Shown: positions 17,881-26,791, numbered from the stretch's first letter. The stretch: DNA of 64,000 bases from Paraglaciecola sp. L3A3 (GCF_009796765.1 NZ_CP047023.1:2773501-2837500); one strand, 5' to 3'. The notes: generated from the letters alone by a model not told the origin. Numbers and translations: made by a program.

Positions 17881-18092
17881 TGGTAGAAAAAGCAAAAGAC
17901 AAAAGCTAATCACCACAGAGCGCTTCGCTGCACAGAGAACACTGAGGAAAGAGCAAATGCAGGCTTGACTGACAACCTACCCCGCAGGTCTAGTCGTCTA
18001 AAACAACCTTGTTCTGAACCTGATATTTCTTGTGCTTTTTAGGAAAAAGATAAAACTAAACACCCACACAAATAAACCATAACGATATGATT
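17881..18092. other. intergenic region with repeat fragments
   Basis: It has another cacagagcgcttcgctgcac fragment (about 17911) and an acctaccccgcaggtct fragment (about 17974) like those left of copy B, so the repeats bracket the duplication on both sides. No gene is visible. Confidence 0.4.
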
Positions 18093-18188
18093 TAATTTGG
18101 TTTTTACTATTTTGTTACAGTGGGTGTCTTCGTAATTTTGTAATTTGGTTTTTACTATTTTGTTACAGTGGGTGTCTTCGTAATTTTT
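18093..18188. repeat. two tandem 48-bp repeats
   Basis: A unit starting taatttggtttttactattt and ending gtgtcttcgtaattt occurs at 18093-18140 and again, with its last base changed, at 18141-18188. A shorter echo (cgtaatttttttcg) follows. It lies just after the stop of the YobI-like gene. Confidence 0.85.
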
Positions 18189-18244
18189 TTCGTAATTTTT
18201 TTGTTCTGGCCTCGATATTATTACCCCGAAATTTATTCTAATTC

Positions 18245-21200
18245 TTAAAGCCAATCTCTGCTTTTCCTAATTGGATAGACCCCATTTTCGCTTGTATAAT
18301 CTGAAAGAATTTTTTGTTCTTTTAGTATTTCGAGTAACTGTCTATTAATTTCAGTTACTGCCAAGTTTGGACGTTTTCCACTGCTGGTTAAATCACTTAA
18401 TTTTTCATTTGGGTGTTTAGATAAAGCATTCTTAATTTTCGACTTGGTTAGCTTGTGGCCAAGTTTAACAATAATCTGAGTGTATTCGTTTTCCGGAACT
18501 AATGATAAAAGTCTGTCAAACAAGTCACTAATATTTGTATTCTTTGATGTGTGAAGAATCAAGGTTTCAATGAATTTGGGATTAGTATTATCAGGTTCAA
18601 GTAATAAATATGTTTCAGTTAGCTTATCGCCGTCAATATTATATTCTTCGAGAGAAAAGCTAGGTAGTAGCTCGGCAATAAACACGGCCAAACTATATTC
18701 AGGATTAAGCTTCAATATCTCTGAAATATCTTTAAAGTCCAACGAAGATAATTCATTGTTATGTTTCAAATATTCCGACGTGTTGTTTACAATTAAGTGT
18801 GCCAACAGTGTTGGTTTATCTGCGATATTTTCATAAGTATTTGAATTCAGTTTTACTACTTTTAAATCCAGTAGTATCTGCATTTTTTCATCTGAAATTT
18901 TAGGCCACTGATCTAGGGAGTTGTCTATAATAACGTTGGCTATCTTACTGTAGGCAGTGTCATTAATATCATTAGAATTCAAAAGAAAATTTTGTAAATC
19001 ACTAAAAACATCAATATTCTGTTTTATTTCATTGATGTTACTTTTCAGTAGCCTTTCAATAGTATTTTTATCTGATACGTAATCAACAAATGTATTATTA
19101 TTAACCATTTCAGAATCATAATACTCTGCTAACAATTGCCACGAAGGTAGAATTTTTCGGTGCTCAAAAATAAAATCATGACCTGAATTTACGTTCTCTA
19201 AACTTTGAAATACGTGTAATTGTTGATCTATTACTTTTTCTCTATTTTTGTCTGATAACTTAATGTTATTGATAAGATGAAGAAGAGCTGCTTCGGGTTC
19301 TTCTGTATTTTCTGTATTTTGAAACATAACATTTTCAACATAAGTGTCTATATTGGAATCAATGCGTTCGCGCAATTTTGTATTGTTGGTATTCAAAACC
19401 TGCTGATATGTTTGTTTTTGAATACTTGTTGTATCCAAACCATAATGTGCCAAAGCTAATTGCATATTATTTAAGGATAGTTTGAATCTAGCTTCTTCAA
19501 TAATCGAAGCGTAGCTAATAGGAAAGTGACTTAAAGCATCAAGCGAAGGGATATTTAGTTCGAAATGAATAATCAATTCAAGTGCATTACTTGAGTCTTG
19601 ATTGTCACCTTCTTGAATAAAAATTTCAGGCTGCTCTTCTAAAATATTTAGTAGTAATTCATGAGACGGTAATTTATCCAGATAATACTTATCAATTGTA
19701 TTAATTAACCATTGTGCTTCAGTACCACTTTGGGACTGATTAAATACGACTTCTAGGTATTCAGGCCATTCCTTGAGAAGCTGTTTCGATAATGTATGCA
19801 AATTATTTCCAACCGATAAATAACTACTCAAAAACTTAGCTCCCTCTTCCGAGTAATGTTCTTTTATGGTTTGTAAAAAATTCGAGGTTTTAGCATTCTT
19901 TGGACAGTGTTCGAGAATGCACTCAAGTATACTAACATTGAAAATATAAATTGATTTAAAATCAGAACCCGTCAATCTTTTTACCAGTTCAGCTGGATTG
20001 TCTAATGTAAAGCTATATTCAGATTTCTGACGAGATTGAATTTTTAGAAATAATTGTTGATCTTTTATTGTCCAGTGTTCTTTGTTGTTGAATACGGTCG
20101 AATACAATTGGTAATTTTCATTTAGTAACCCTTTGCGGACAAGATACTTAACCAAAGCAACGTGCTGCCATGGTGAATCTTTAGAATTACCATCCTCAGA
20201 AAACTTTTCATCAATAATTTTAATTATCGTTTCATCATACTCTGACAGTTCTCTTAGTTTGCTAAGTTCAATATCCTTAAGTTTTTTTCTGAGCTTTTGC
20301 GATTGTTCTCTGAGCTGTTTTAGCTTGCCCTCCGTTTTGTTCTTTGCGGCTATTAGACGCGCATCAATAGTGGTTCCTGGGTTCAGTTCTTTTTCTAAGG
20401 CTTTAACTGATGTAACTAAATGAACACGATGATTATTAAAATTGACACCTGCTATTTGACTATCTTCTTTTGGAATTAATTCTTTAAGCTTGGCGATAGT
20501 TTTAATATCACTGAGGTCCTGACGAGACTGATTTTTAAAAATACTGCAAATTCCTTGTCGATAAAGTTGAGCTATATAAATATTTAACAACTCATTTTCT
20601 GAAAAAGAGTTTTCATAATCAGCATTAGCAATTTTTACTTCTAAGTCATCTATCTCAGATACAATCCCTTGCTTAATTATTAACTTATATTCTTCAGTAT
20701 GAGTCAAAACGTCATATAACATTCCTTTGCCGTAATGTAGCTCATCAAAATCTTTTACGAATATATTTTTGTATAGGACCAGCGAAAATAGCTGTGCAGA
20801 GTCAAGATTTGGACTGTTTATGGCTGTTTTATAGATCACGTATTCATTGAAGGTATTATTGATAGTGCGTGGGTCTGTGATGAATTGTGAAATATCACGA
20901 AGCAGATTCTTATCAACAGTGAGTTCTGTGCTGAGTTTTTGATTTCGGGCAATAAATTCATCTTCTGAATTTGCAGTACCAGTTACAGGTACTACCGGCA
21001 AAATAAAGTCAAAAAACTTAGTACGGTCGTTTACTGCAAACATTGAATCTTTTAGAGCATAGATAAACTGTATATCTCGTTTTATCCCTCGATTTTGATT
21101 TAGTAATGTATTTAGCTCGCGCAGCTTAGTAAAAATCTCAGGCTCTTTGAATCTGTCTAGGTCTTCGAAAATAACTAGTTCATAAGGGTGTCTATCGAAG

Positions 21201-21898
21201 AAATATAAAATTTCATCAAAGTATTTGTTGAGGATCGACGTATCATCATCTTTTGATTTTTCAAACTCTAAGTTTTTAAGTGATATTTTGCTAAAGGTTT
21301 TTGAAGATAAAAAATGGAAAAACCACTCTAATCCCAAAATTGTCAGAACGCTGTTAATCCATACCATTAGAAATACAAGGAAATATTCATATGACCATGG
21401 TTTGTAGATGGTTAAGATGGAACTATGAGCAAACAAAAAATAAGAAATTATTGACCAAATTGTAATTAACAAAGGCGCTAATAAAGACCTTTTTATGTTT
21501 TTTATTCGATTAAATCTAGAACGGGGAAGTTCAGCACCAGTTTCTGTGTATAAAATCTGCTGTAGAATTTGTAACTGTAAATCTTCCACATCCCCCTGGG
21601 GCGATTGTCTTTCTTGAAAGGTCGCAATAGCAATTGTGAGAACTTTGTGAGATTTGTTTTTTGTCTTATTATTGAACCAGTTAGTAAACAAATTATTAGT
21701 TTTTTTATTATCTTCAGGTGTATCAAGATAATGTTTGAGGTATTTATTAATTACAGAACTTTTTCCAGCAGCATAAGGGCCAGCAATAGCTATATTTTTT
21801 ATATCTGGATTTCCAATGCATTGAGATAATACATCCATATAAATACCTGTTTCATCTGGGTGTTCTATTGGGCCCAAATGTTTAAAACGGTCGTCCAT
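18245..21898 (-). CDS. YobI-like P-loop NTPase with inserted membrane helices
   Basis: This 1217-residue protein has a Walker A motif at residues 40-48 (GPYAAGKSS) and two membrane helices at about 138-156 and 172-196. A Walker B/acidic region follows (ELVIFEDLDRF, 240-250), then REL and ALKDSMF motifs like those of KAP/YobI NTPases. The last 850 residues are a long, mostly helical region with coiled coil (about 525-560) and no known enzyme motif. Insertion of membrane helices between Walker A and B is the hallmark of this group. The cellular role is not established; related NTPases are suspected of defence functions. It is a single gene, visibly richer in A+T than its neighbours, sitting next to toxin-antitoxin genes and repeats, which suggests acquisition. 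Complete, with no frameshift. Confidence 0.82.
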   Translation of the reverse strand: MDDRFKHLGPIEHPDETGIYMDVLSQCIGNPDIKNIAIAGPYAAGKSSVINKYLKHYLDTPEDNKKTNNLFTNWFNNKTKNKSHKVLTIAIATFQERQSPQGDVEDLQLQILQQILYTETGAELPRSRFNRIKNIKRSLLAPLLITIWSIISYFLFAHSSILTIYKPWSYEYFLVFLMVWINSVLTILGLEWFFHFLSSKTFSKISLKNLEFEKSKDDDTSILNKYFDEILYFFDRHPYELVIFEDLDRFKEPEIFTKLRELNTLLNQNRGIKRDIQFIYALKDSMFAVNDRTKFFDFILPVVPVTGTANSEDEFIARNQKLSTELTVDKNLLRDISQFITDPRTINNTFNEYVIYKTAINSPNLDSAQLFSLVLYKNIFVKDFDELHYGKGMLYDVLTHTEEYKLIIKQGIVSEIDDLEVKIANADYENSFSENELLNIYIAQLYRQGICSIFKNQSRQDLSDIKTIAKLKELIPKEDSQIAGVNFNNHRVHLVTSVKALEKELNPGTTIDARLIAAKNKTEGKLKQLREQSQKLRKKLKDIELSKLRELSEYDETIIKIIDEKFSEDGNSKDSPWQHVALVKYLVRKGLLNENYQLYSTVFNNKEHWTIKDQQLFLKIQSRQKSEYSFTLDNPAELVKRLTGSDFKSIYIFNVSILECILEHCPKNAKTSNFLQTIKEHYSEEGAKFLSSYLSVGNNLHTLSKQLLKEWPEYLEVVFNQSQSGTEAQWLINTIDKYYLDKLPSHELLLNILEEQPEIFIQEGDNQDSSNALELIIHFELNIPSLDALSHFPISYASIIEEARFKLSLNNMQLALAHYGLDTTSIQKQTYQQVLNTNNTKLRERIDSNIDTYVENVMFQNTENTEEPEAALLHLINNIKLSDKNREKVIDQQLHVFQSLENVNSGHDFIFEHRKILPSWQLLAEYYDSEMVNNNTFVDYVSDKNTIERLLKSNINEIKQNIDVFSDLQNFLLNSNDINDTAYSKIANVIIDNSLDQWPKISDEKMQILLDLKVVKLNSNTYENIADKPTLLAHLIVNNTSEYLKHNNELSSLDFKDISEILKLNPEYSLAVFIAELLPSFSLEEYNIDGDKLTETYLLLEPDNTNPKFIETLILHTSKNTNISDLFDRLLSLVPENEYTQIIVKLGHKLTKSKIKNALSKHPNEKLSDLTSSGKRPNLAVTEINRQLLEILKEQKILSDYTSENGVYPIRKSRDWL

Positions 21899-22088
21899 TT
21901 TTACTGCACCTTATATTACCTGTGAATATGTATTGTTTTACTTACAATTTATTATTGGTTGTTGGTTGTTGGCTTGATTGTATTTGTGGAGTGAATAATA
22001 CCCTAAACTTATAGTTAACCGAAGGCCTATGTAATTAGCCGACTGAAGATGGTACAAACTACTAATTCCTAATGTGTTTTGAACCAAA
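21899..22088. other. intergenic region upstream of the YobI-like gene
   Basis: A+T-rich, with a short direct repeat (ttggttgttgg, twice near 21956-21972). It should hold the promoter of the reverse-strand NTPase gene. Confidence 0.3.
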
Positions 22089-22286
22089 CTACCACTCTCT
22101 CAACTGCTGCATTTCTTTTAACCTTCCACGCTGTACCACCAGCGCTTGAAACAAGTCGTCGATTGATTGGTTGTTTGAGTTTAAGCCCGGTAAGGCGATA
22201 TTGGCTTCGGCAAAAAAACGTTTATTTTGCCATGGCTGGTTAGTTGCTGTTTGTGTTAGTACCGTTGAGGTGTTTATCCACTTAAA
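22089..22286 (-). pseudogene. remnant of the C-terminal end of an unrecognised gene
   Basis: On the reverse strand about 65 codons run from just after an in-frame stop to a TAG at 22091-22089. They end in NNQSIDDLFQALVVQRGRLKEMQQ plus LREW. The composition and the helical, charged ending look like real protein, but there is no start codon and the frame is closed upstream. I do not recognise the family. It fits a tail left behind when the accessory segment was inserted or deleted. Confidence 0.45.
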
Positions 22287-22433
22287 TTAACACCATCCTA
22301 ACAAGTTTTCGGATAAAAAAAATACCATAGATACACCTAGGTTGATCTAAATACGCCTTTTAAACAGGCTCTTAGCAAGAAATTACAAAAATCGTAATGC
22401 CGCTAGCCACTTTGCTTATGGGCTACGGGTTGA

Positions 22434-22481
22434 GTTTACGTTTAAGTTTAAGTTTAAGTTTAAGTTTAAGTTTGCGTTTAG
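22434..22481. repeat. GTTTAA hexanucleotide array
   Basis: Eight consecutive hexamers: gtttac, five exact gtttaa, gtttgc, gtttag. It lies directly after the stop of the membrane protein gene at 22490 and could change length by slippage. Confidence 0.9.
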
Positions 22482-22489
22482 ATTAAAGC

Positions 22490-22954
22490 TTATTTTGATG
22501 GGCTTTTGATTTTTTTAAGCCAAAGTCCGCCAAGTACAAAGGCAAAAAATAGAATATGTAGCCAGAGTTTAGGGCCAATTTCTGTGTTCAATCCAGCCAA
22601 AGCGCTGATATCTGGAAATTGTTGTGTGGTGACTAGTTTTACCACCCATTCATTAGCGGGGGTTGCGATAAGTGTAGTGAACCAACCTAAAACAAGGGTC
22701 TGGATTAGGCTAACGGTAACCGAGTGATTAACATTAAAAATAATGGTAGATAGCAACGCATAAAAGATTGAGACACTAATGTGTACCAACCAAGATAGGC
22801 AAAGTGCGGCAAATTCGCTGTAACCACCTAGGTTGACATAAGCGGCGGCGTGTCTTGATGTTAGTGTGGCCAAACCAAAAAGTGGCTGAACAAGAATAAA
22901 AGCAATGCTAGCAATTAAACCCACGATACATGCTGTGATAAAGGTATTTTTCAT
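22490..22954 (-). CDS. small integral membrane protein, function unknown
   Basis: This 154-residue protein has four predicted membrane helices: FITACIVGLIASIAFILVQP, AALCLSWLVHISVSIFYALL, VSLIQTLVLGWFTTLIA and LWLHILFFAFVLGGLWL. The short loop between helices 3 and 4 holds QQFPDISALAGLNTEIG. The tail is basic, as expected for a cytoplasmic end. I do not recognise a family and no partner gene is adjacent. The next gene upstream, sodC, is separated by 215 bp. Confidence 0.65.
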   Translation of the reverse strand: MKNTFITACIVGLIASIAFILVQPLFGLATLTSRHAAAYVNLGGYSEFAALCLSWLVHISVSIFYALLSTIIFNVNHSVTVSLIQTLVLGWFTTLIATPANEWVVKLVTTQQFPDISALAGLNTEIGPKLWLHILFFAFVLGGLWLKKIKSPSK

Positions 22955-23169
22955 TAAATATTTAACTTAAAGTCATTTCGATAACCATTAGATAGCTGTA
23001 GGCCAATAATAATTTCAAAAATATATTATTATCTACACTCTAAACTGCCTAGCGCCACCAACTGAACAAACTTAGCCATTTATCAAATCATTCATCAATG
23101 CGTCACCATCGACACCCAAGCTCTGGTCACGCCGCACTTCGCCATTGAGCAAAATTGATTTCAACCTTT

Positions 23170-23709
23170 CTAGCTTTTTGCAATAACACCACAAGCTACG
23201 CGTTCGCCACCACCACCTAAGGGTTTTGGTGAATCAGAATAATTGTCACCGTTAGCATGGATCATAATGGCCCGCCCCTCGATGTCTTCCAGTTCAAGTT
23301 CTGGTGCAAATACGGGTAAGTCGGCATTACCATCAATATCAACATACAAGGTAGGTAAATCACCTTCATGGCCTTTTTCAGACCATGGAACACTATGTTT
23401 ATCTGTTTTTTCGGGATCATAGTGCCCCCCAGCAGCGCCACCTAAAACTTTTTTACCATCTTTCATGGCCGCTGAACAATCACCATTTTGATGAATATGA
23501 AACCCATGTATACCCGGTGTTAATCCTGCCAATTTAGGACTAAACACAACCCCATCATCGTCGTAATTGCTGAGTGTTATTTGTCCAATACTTTCACCCG
23601 TTTTTAAATCATTTATTGTCACTGTTTTTTCTTTATCTCCTGCAAAAGTCACAGTGCTGAGAGCCAAAGAAACCGAAGCAACTAAAACGGCTATAGAATG
23701 TTTTTTCAT
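23170..23709 (-). CDS. sodC: periplasmic Cu,Zn superoxide dismutase
   Basis: This 179-residue enzyme converts superoxide to oxygen and peroxide in the periplasm. The signal peptide MKKHSIAVLVASVSLALSTV is followed by a single SOD domain. The copper/zinc ligands are visible in GIHGFHIHQNGDC, GGHYDPEKTDKH and IMIHANGDNYSD, and the late structural region GGGGERVACGVI is complete. The two Cys of the structural disulfide (in GDCSA and VACGV) are present. The ribosome site aggagaac precedes the ATG. It stands alone. Confidence 0.95.
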   Translation of the reverse strand: MKKHSIAVLVASVSLALSTVTFAGDKEKTVTINDLKTGESIGQITLSNYDDDGVVFSPKLAGLTPGIHGFHIHQNGDCSAAMKDGKKVLGGAAGGHYDPEKTDKHSVPWSEKGHEGDLPTLYVDIDGNADLPVFAPELELEDIEGRAIMIHANGDNYSDSPKPLGGGGERVACGVIAKS

Positions 23710-24035
23710 GATGTTCTCCTTAGAAATAAAATTGAATAAATCACCAAACTAAAACTGTGATAAACCTTTCCCCATCACAAAAGCATAAACCACACCAAGT
23801 AACATAACATTCCACAACGCCTTGATTTTATTGGCTTACATGAAGTTAGTGGTAATAATAAGTATTAAAAATATAAATATCAGATTACTTAATAGCGCAG
23901 CACAGTGAAAAATTTACAGTACGATTTGAATAATTAACAATAATGGTTACGGCTGATTAAATTTATATGCTCTGCGAAACAGACGAGCAACATAGATGTT
24001 GTGAACCTGAACCAAACGCTTTTGATTTACAGCTT
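23710..24035. other. intergenic region between sodC and the REP array
   Basis: A+T-rich with no gene. At about 23969-24015 a stretch (tctgcgaaacagac ... gatgttgtgaacctgaacc) is related to one on the far side of the REP array at about 26155-26200. Confidence 0.4.
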
Positions 24036-24871
24036 TGTAGGTTGGGCTTTAGCCCATCAACCTATTATTCAAATTTGATATTATTGACGGCATTAATGCC
24101 GACCTACCTAACATGACGCCCTAAAGGGCGACCTACAAAAATAATTGCTCAACATGGAGGTTTGACAATCTAAAAGGTTCTTCGATTCTGTAGGTTGGGC
24201 TTTAGCCCATCAACCTATTATTCAAATTTCAAATTATTGACGGCATTAATGCCGACCTATCAAACATGACGCCCTAAAGGGCGACCTACATAAATAATAG
24301 CCCAATATGATGTTTGACTATTTAAAGGGTGTTCTACGATCCTGTAGGTTGGGCTTTAGCCCATCTGCCTATTATCCAAATTTGATATTATTGACGGTAT
24401 ATATGCCGACCTACCTAACATGACGCCCTAAAGGGCGACCTACATAAATATTAGCCCCATAATGAAGCATGAATATCTAAAGGGCGTTCTACGATTTTGT
24501 AGGTTGGGCTTTAGCCCATCATCATATATCTAAATTTGATATTATTGACGGCATAAATGCCAACCAACCTTACATGACGCCCTAAAGGGCGACCTACATA
24601 AACAATAACCCAACATGAGGTTTGACAATCTAAATGGTGCTTCGATTCTGTAGGTTGGGCTTTAGCCCATCAGCCTATGATTCAAATTTTATACTGTTGA
24701 CGCCCTAAAGGGCGACCTACAAAAATAATAACCGAATATGAGGCATGAATATCTAAAGGGTTCTACGGTATTGTAGGTTGGGCTTTAGCCCATCAACCTC
24801 ATATGCAAATTTTGTATATTGGCGGTATAAATGCCGACCTATCAAACATGACGCCCTAAAGGGCGACCTAC
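24036..24871. repeat. REP/BIME array, left block
   Basis: Six units, spaced about 151-155 bp apart (the last step is 123 bp). Each opens with GTAGGT plus the hairpin GGGCTTTAGCCC. Most then carry, in the opposite orientation, a GGCATTAATGCC hairpin and a CGCCCTAAAGGGCG hairpin, each followed by ACCTAC (the complement of GTAGGT). Unit starts: 24036, 24189, 24343, 24498, 24649, 24772. The conserved GTAG head and inverted pairing are typical of REP elements mobilised by RAYT transposases. Confidence 0.92.
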
Positions 24872-25320
24872 AAATATACTGAATTCCAAAATGGGTAATC
24901 GTTAAGGTGTTTCACTAAACCTTTTCTTAATGGATTAGCGACAATATATCGCGCTATAGTTTTTCTATCATCTTCATCCCGTAGCGCACGATCATAAAAC
25001 GAAGACTGCCAAACTTTACCATTCCTACTTATTTTCTTATTAACTCTAAAACCGCTGACTCCTTTTAAAGCCCCCACTACTTTTGACAAGTTAGAGCCTT
25101 TATTACCTAAGCGTAATAAACCGTGAAAATGGTCTGGCATTAATACCCAGGTTAACCAAGTACAATGATGTTGAGTTTCATTAACGTTAATCTGTCGACA
25201 AAACAAACACGCTAAATTGAATTCACTAAAATAGCACTGTCGGTTTTGTGTGTTAAAGGTTATGAAGTATTCGCCGTGAGCCTGCGAATAACGGCCTTTT
25301 CTTAAATCATCCCATGACAT
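24868..25320 (-). CDS. REP-associated tyrosine transposase (RAYT, Y1/HUH-like)
   Basis: This 150-residue protein is a single-domain Y1 transposase. The HUH-type metal pair lies in MPDHFHGLLRL (His64, His66), and the catalytic Tyr is expected at about 125 in ARYIVANPLRKGLV. The family cuts single-stranded DNA beside GTAG-headed REP hairpins. A strong ribosome site AAGGAG lies 6 nt before the ATG. The gene is enclosed by REPs: one begins at 25334, next to the ribosome site, and at the other end the TAG stop (24870-24868) is itself the TAG of a REP GTAGGT head. All key motifs are present, so it is probably active. Confidence 0.93.
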   Translation of the reverse strand: MSWDDLRKGRYSQAHGEYFITFNTQNRQCYFSEFNLACLFCRQINVNETQHHCTWLTWVLMPDHFHGLLRLGNKGSNLSKVVGALKGVSGFRVNKKISRNGKVWQSSFYDRALRDEDDRKTIARYIVANPLRKGLVKHLNDYPFWNSVYL

Positions 25321-25333
25321 CGTTCTCTCCTTT

Positions 25334-25964
25334 GTAGGTTGGGCTTTAGCCCATCTCGCTATAATTCAAATTTTGTATGTTGACGGCATAAATGTCGACC
25401 TATCAAACATGACGCCCTAAAGGGCGACCTACATAAATAATAGCCCAACATGAGGTTTGACTATTTCAAGGGTGTTCTACGGTTTTGTAGGTTGGGCTTT
25501 AGCCCATCAACCTGTGATTCATATTTTGTATGTTGACGGTATAAATGCCGATCTATCAAACATGACGCCCTAAAGGGCGACCTACAAAAATAATTGCGCA
25601 ACATGGAGGTTTGACAATCTAAAAGGTTCTTCGATTCTGTAGGTTGGGCTTTAGCCCATCTGCCTATTATTCAAATTTGATATTATTGACGGCATAAATG
25701 TCGACCTACCACACATGACGCCCTAAAGGGCGACCTACATAAATAATAACCGAATATGAGGCATGAATATCTAAAAGGTTCTACGGTATTGTAGGTTGGG
25801 CTTTAGCCCATCAACCTATTATTCAAATTTCAAATTATTGACGGCATTAATGCCGACCTATCAAACATGACGCCCTAAAGGGCGACCTACATAAATATTA
25901 GCCGAATATGAGGTATGACAATCTAAATGGTGCTTCGATTCTGTAGGTTGGGCTTTAGCCCATC
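25334..25964. repeat. REP/BIME array, right block
   Basis: Five units of the same structure as the left block, starting at 25333, 25486, 25638, 25790 and 25942, with a very regular period of 152-153 bp. The last unit has only the first hairpin. The units are close to each other in sequence, including linkers such as atgaggtttgac, so the array probably grew by whole-unit duplication. Confidence 0.92.
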
Positions 25965-25988
25965 AACTTTAGCTATGAAAATATAAAG

Positions 25989-26104
25989 GTTGTGAACACC
26001 TGAACCGCACGCGTAGCGTCGGTTTAAGTACAGCTATTTACCTGAACTTAAGAGATATTTTAATGTTTGGATTGATCTAAATACTTGAAGGTATAAATGG
26101 TGCC
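25989..26104. repeat. 116-bp direct repeat, copy 1, ending in a tRNA-Leu 3' tip
   Basis: It is repeated at 26181-26296 (offset 192 bp) with only minor changes. Its last 7 bases, tggtgcc, equal the complement of the tRNA-Leu 3' end including CCA, although no tRNA follows here. The tip therefore looks like a scar of a tRNA-end duplication. Confidence 0.85.
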
Positions 26105-26180
26105 AAGGCGTCGGAAAATATTTTAGGGAACAATATTTGACAGCTTCAGCTGGTCTGCGTAGCAGATGAACAACATGGAT

Positions 26181-26296
26181 GTTGTGAACACCTGAACCGC
26201 ACGCGTAGCGTCGGTTTAAGTACGGCTATTTACCTGAACTTAAGAGATATTTTAATGTTTGGATTGATCTAAATACTTGAAGGTATAAATGGTGCC
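26181..26296. repeat. 116-bp direct repeat, copy 2, running into tRNA-Leu
   Basis: This is the second copy of 25989-26104. Its end overlaps the first 7 bases (on the + strand) of the intact tRNA-Leu gene. Confidence 0.85.
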
Positions 26297-26376
26297 CGGG
26301 GCCGGACTTGAACCGGCACGTCCTTACGAACGAGGGATTTTAAATCCCTTGTGTCTACCAATTTCACCACCCGGGC
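26290..26376 (-). tRNA. tRNA-Leu(TAA), copy 2
   Basis: This 87-nt gene folds as a class II tRNA with a long variable arm. The acceptor stem pairs gcccggg with cccgggc, the CCA is encoded, and the anticodon loop has TAA (UAA). It is identical to the copy at 26463-26549 and is the last gene of the tRNA cluster. Confidence 0.97.
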
Positions 26377-26462
26377 ATCGGGGGGATACTTACAAAAATT
26401 GTAAGTTGGTAATATTAAAGCATTTTAAATTTTTGAATACACATATACATGAATGTATAAAA

Positions 26463-26549
26463 TGGTGCCCGGGGCCGGACTTGAACCGGCACGTCCTTAC
26501 GAACGAGGGATTTTAAATCCCTTGTGTCTACCAATTTCACCACCCGGGC
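26463..26549 (-). tRNA. tRNA-Leu(TAA), copy 1
   Basis: An 87-nt class II tRNA with anticodon UAA and encoded CCA, identical to the copy downstream. It corresponds to leuZ of the E. coli glyW-cysT-leuZ cluster, here duplicated. Confidence 0.97.
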
Positions 26550-26598
26550 ATCGAGGGGTACTTGCTAAATTAACAAGCTGGTATTACTAAAGCAATAA

Positions 26599-26672
26599 TG
26601 GAGGCGGAACCCGGAGTCGAACCGAGGTCCACGGATTTGCAATCCGCTGCATAGCCATTCTGCCATTCCGCC
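26599..26672 (-). tRNA. tRNA-Cys(GCA)
   Basis: A 74-nt cloverleaf with acceptor stem ggcggaa/ttccgcc, anticodon GCA, and CCA encoded. It lies in the order Gly-Cys-Leu-Leu, as in the E. coli cluster downstream of pgsA. Confidence 0.97.
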
Positions 26673-26716
26673 ATAGCTTTTATCATAAAACAAAAATACT
26701 TTATTTTATAAAAATT

Positions 26717-26791
26717 TGGAGCGGGAAACGAGATTCGAACTCGCGACCCCAACCTTGGCAAGGTTGTGCTCTACCACTGAGCTATTCCCGC
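26717..26791 (-). tRNA. tRNA-Gly(GCC)
   Basis: A 75-nt cloverleaf with acceptor stem gcgggaa/ttcccgc, anticodon GCC, and CCA encoded. It is the first gene of the cluster transcript. Confidence 0.97.

Noticed and set aside
18039..18254. Short reverse frame with a tandem peptide repeat after the YobI-like gene
   Set aside because: The peptide repeat is only the translation of the 48-bp DNA tandem repeat; no ribosome site or homology is seen.
24036..25964. Regular repeats about 153 bp apart, as a possible CRISPR array
   Set aside because: The intervening sequences are themselves similar and palindromic, the repeats are hairpins with GTAG heads, and a RAYT transposase is present instead of cas genes.
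24036..25964. attC-like sites of an integron
   Set aside because: There is no integrase and no cassette genes, and the hairpins are short REPs rather than attC structures.
26289..26761. Short frames reading like PGAGLEPARP or NGYAADCKSVD
   Set aside because: They are read through tRNA-Leu, tRNA-Cys and tRNA-Gly genes and are well-known spurious frames.
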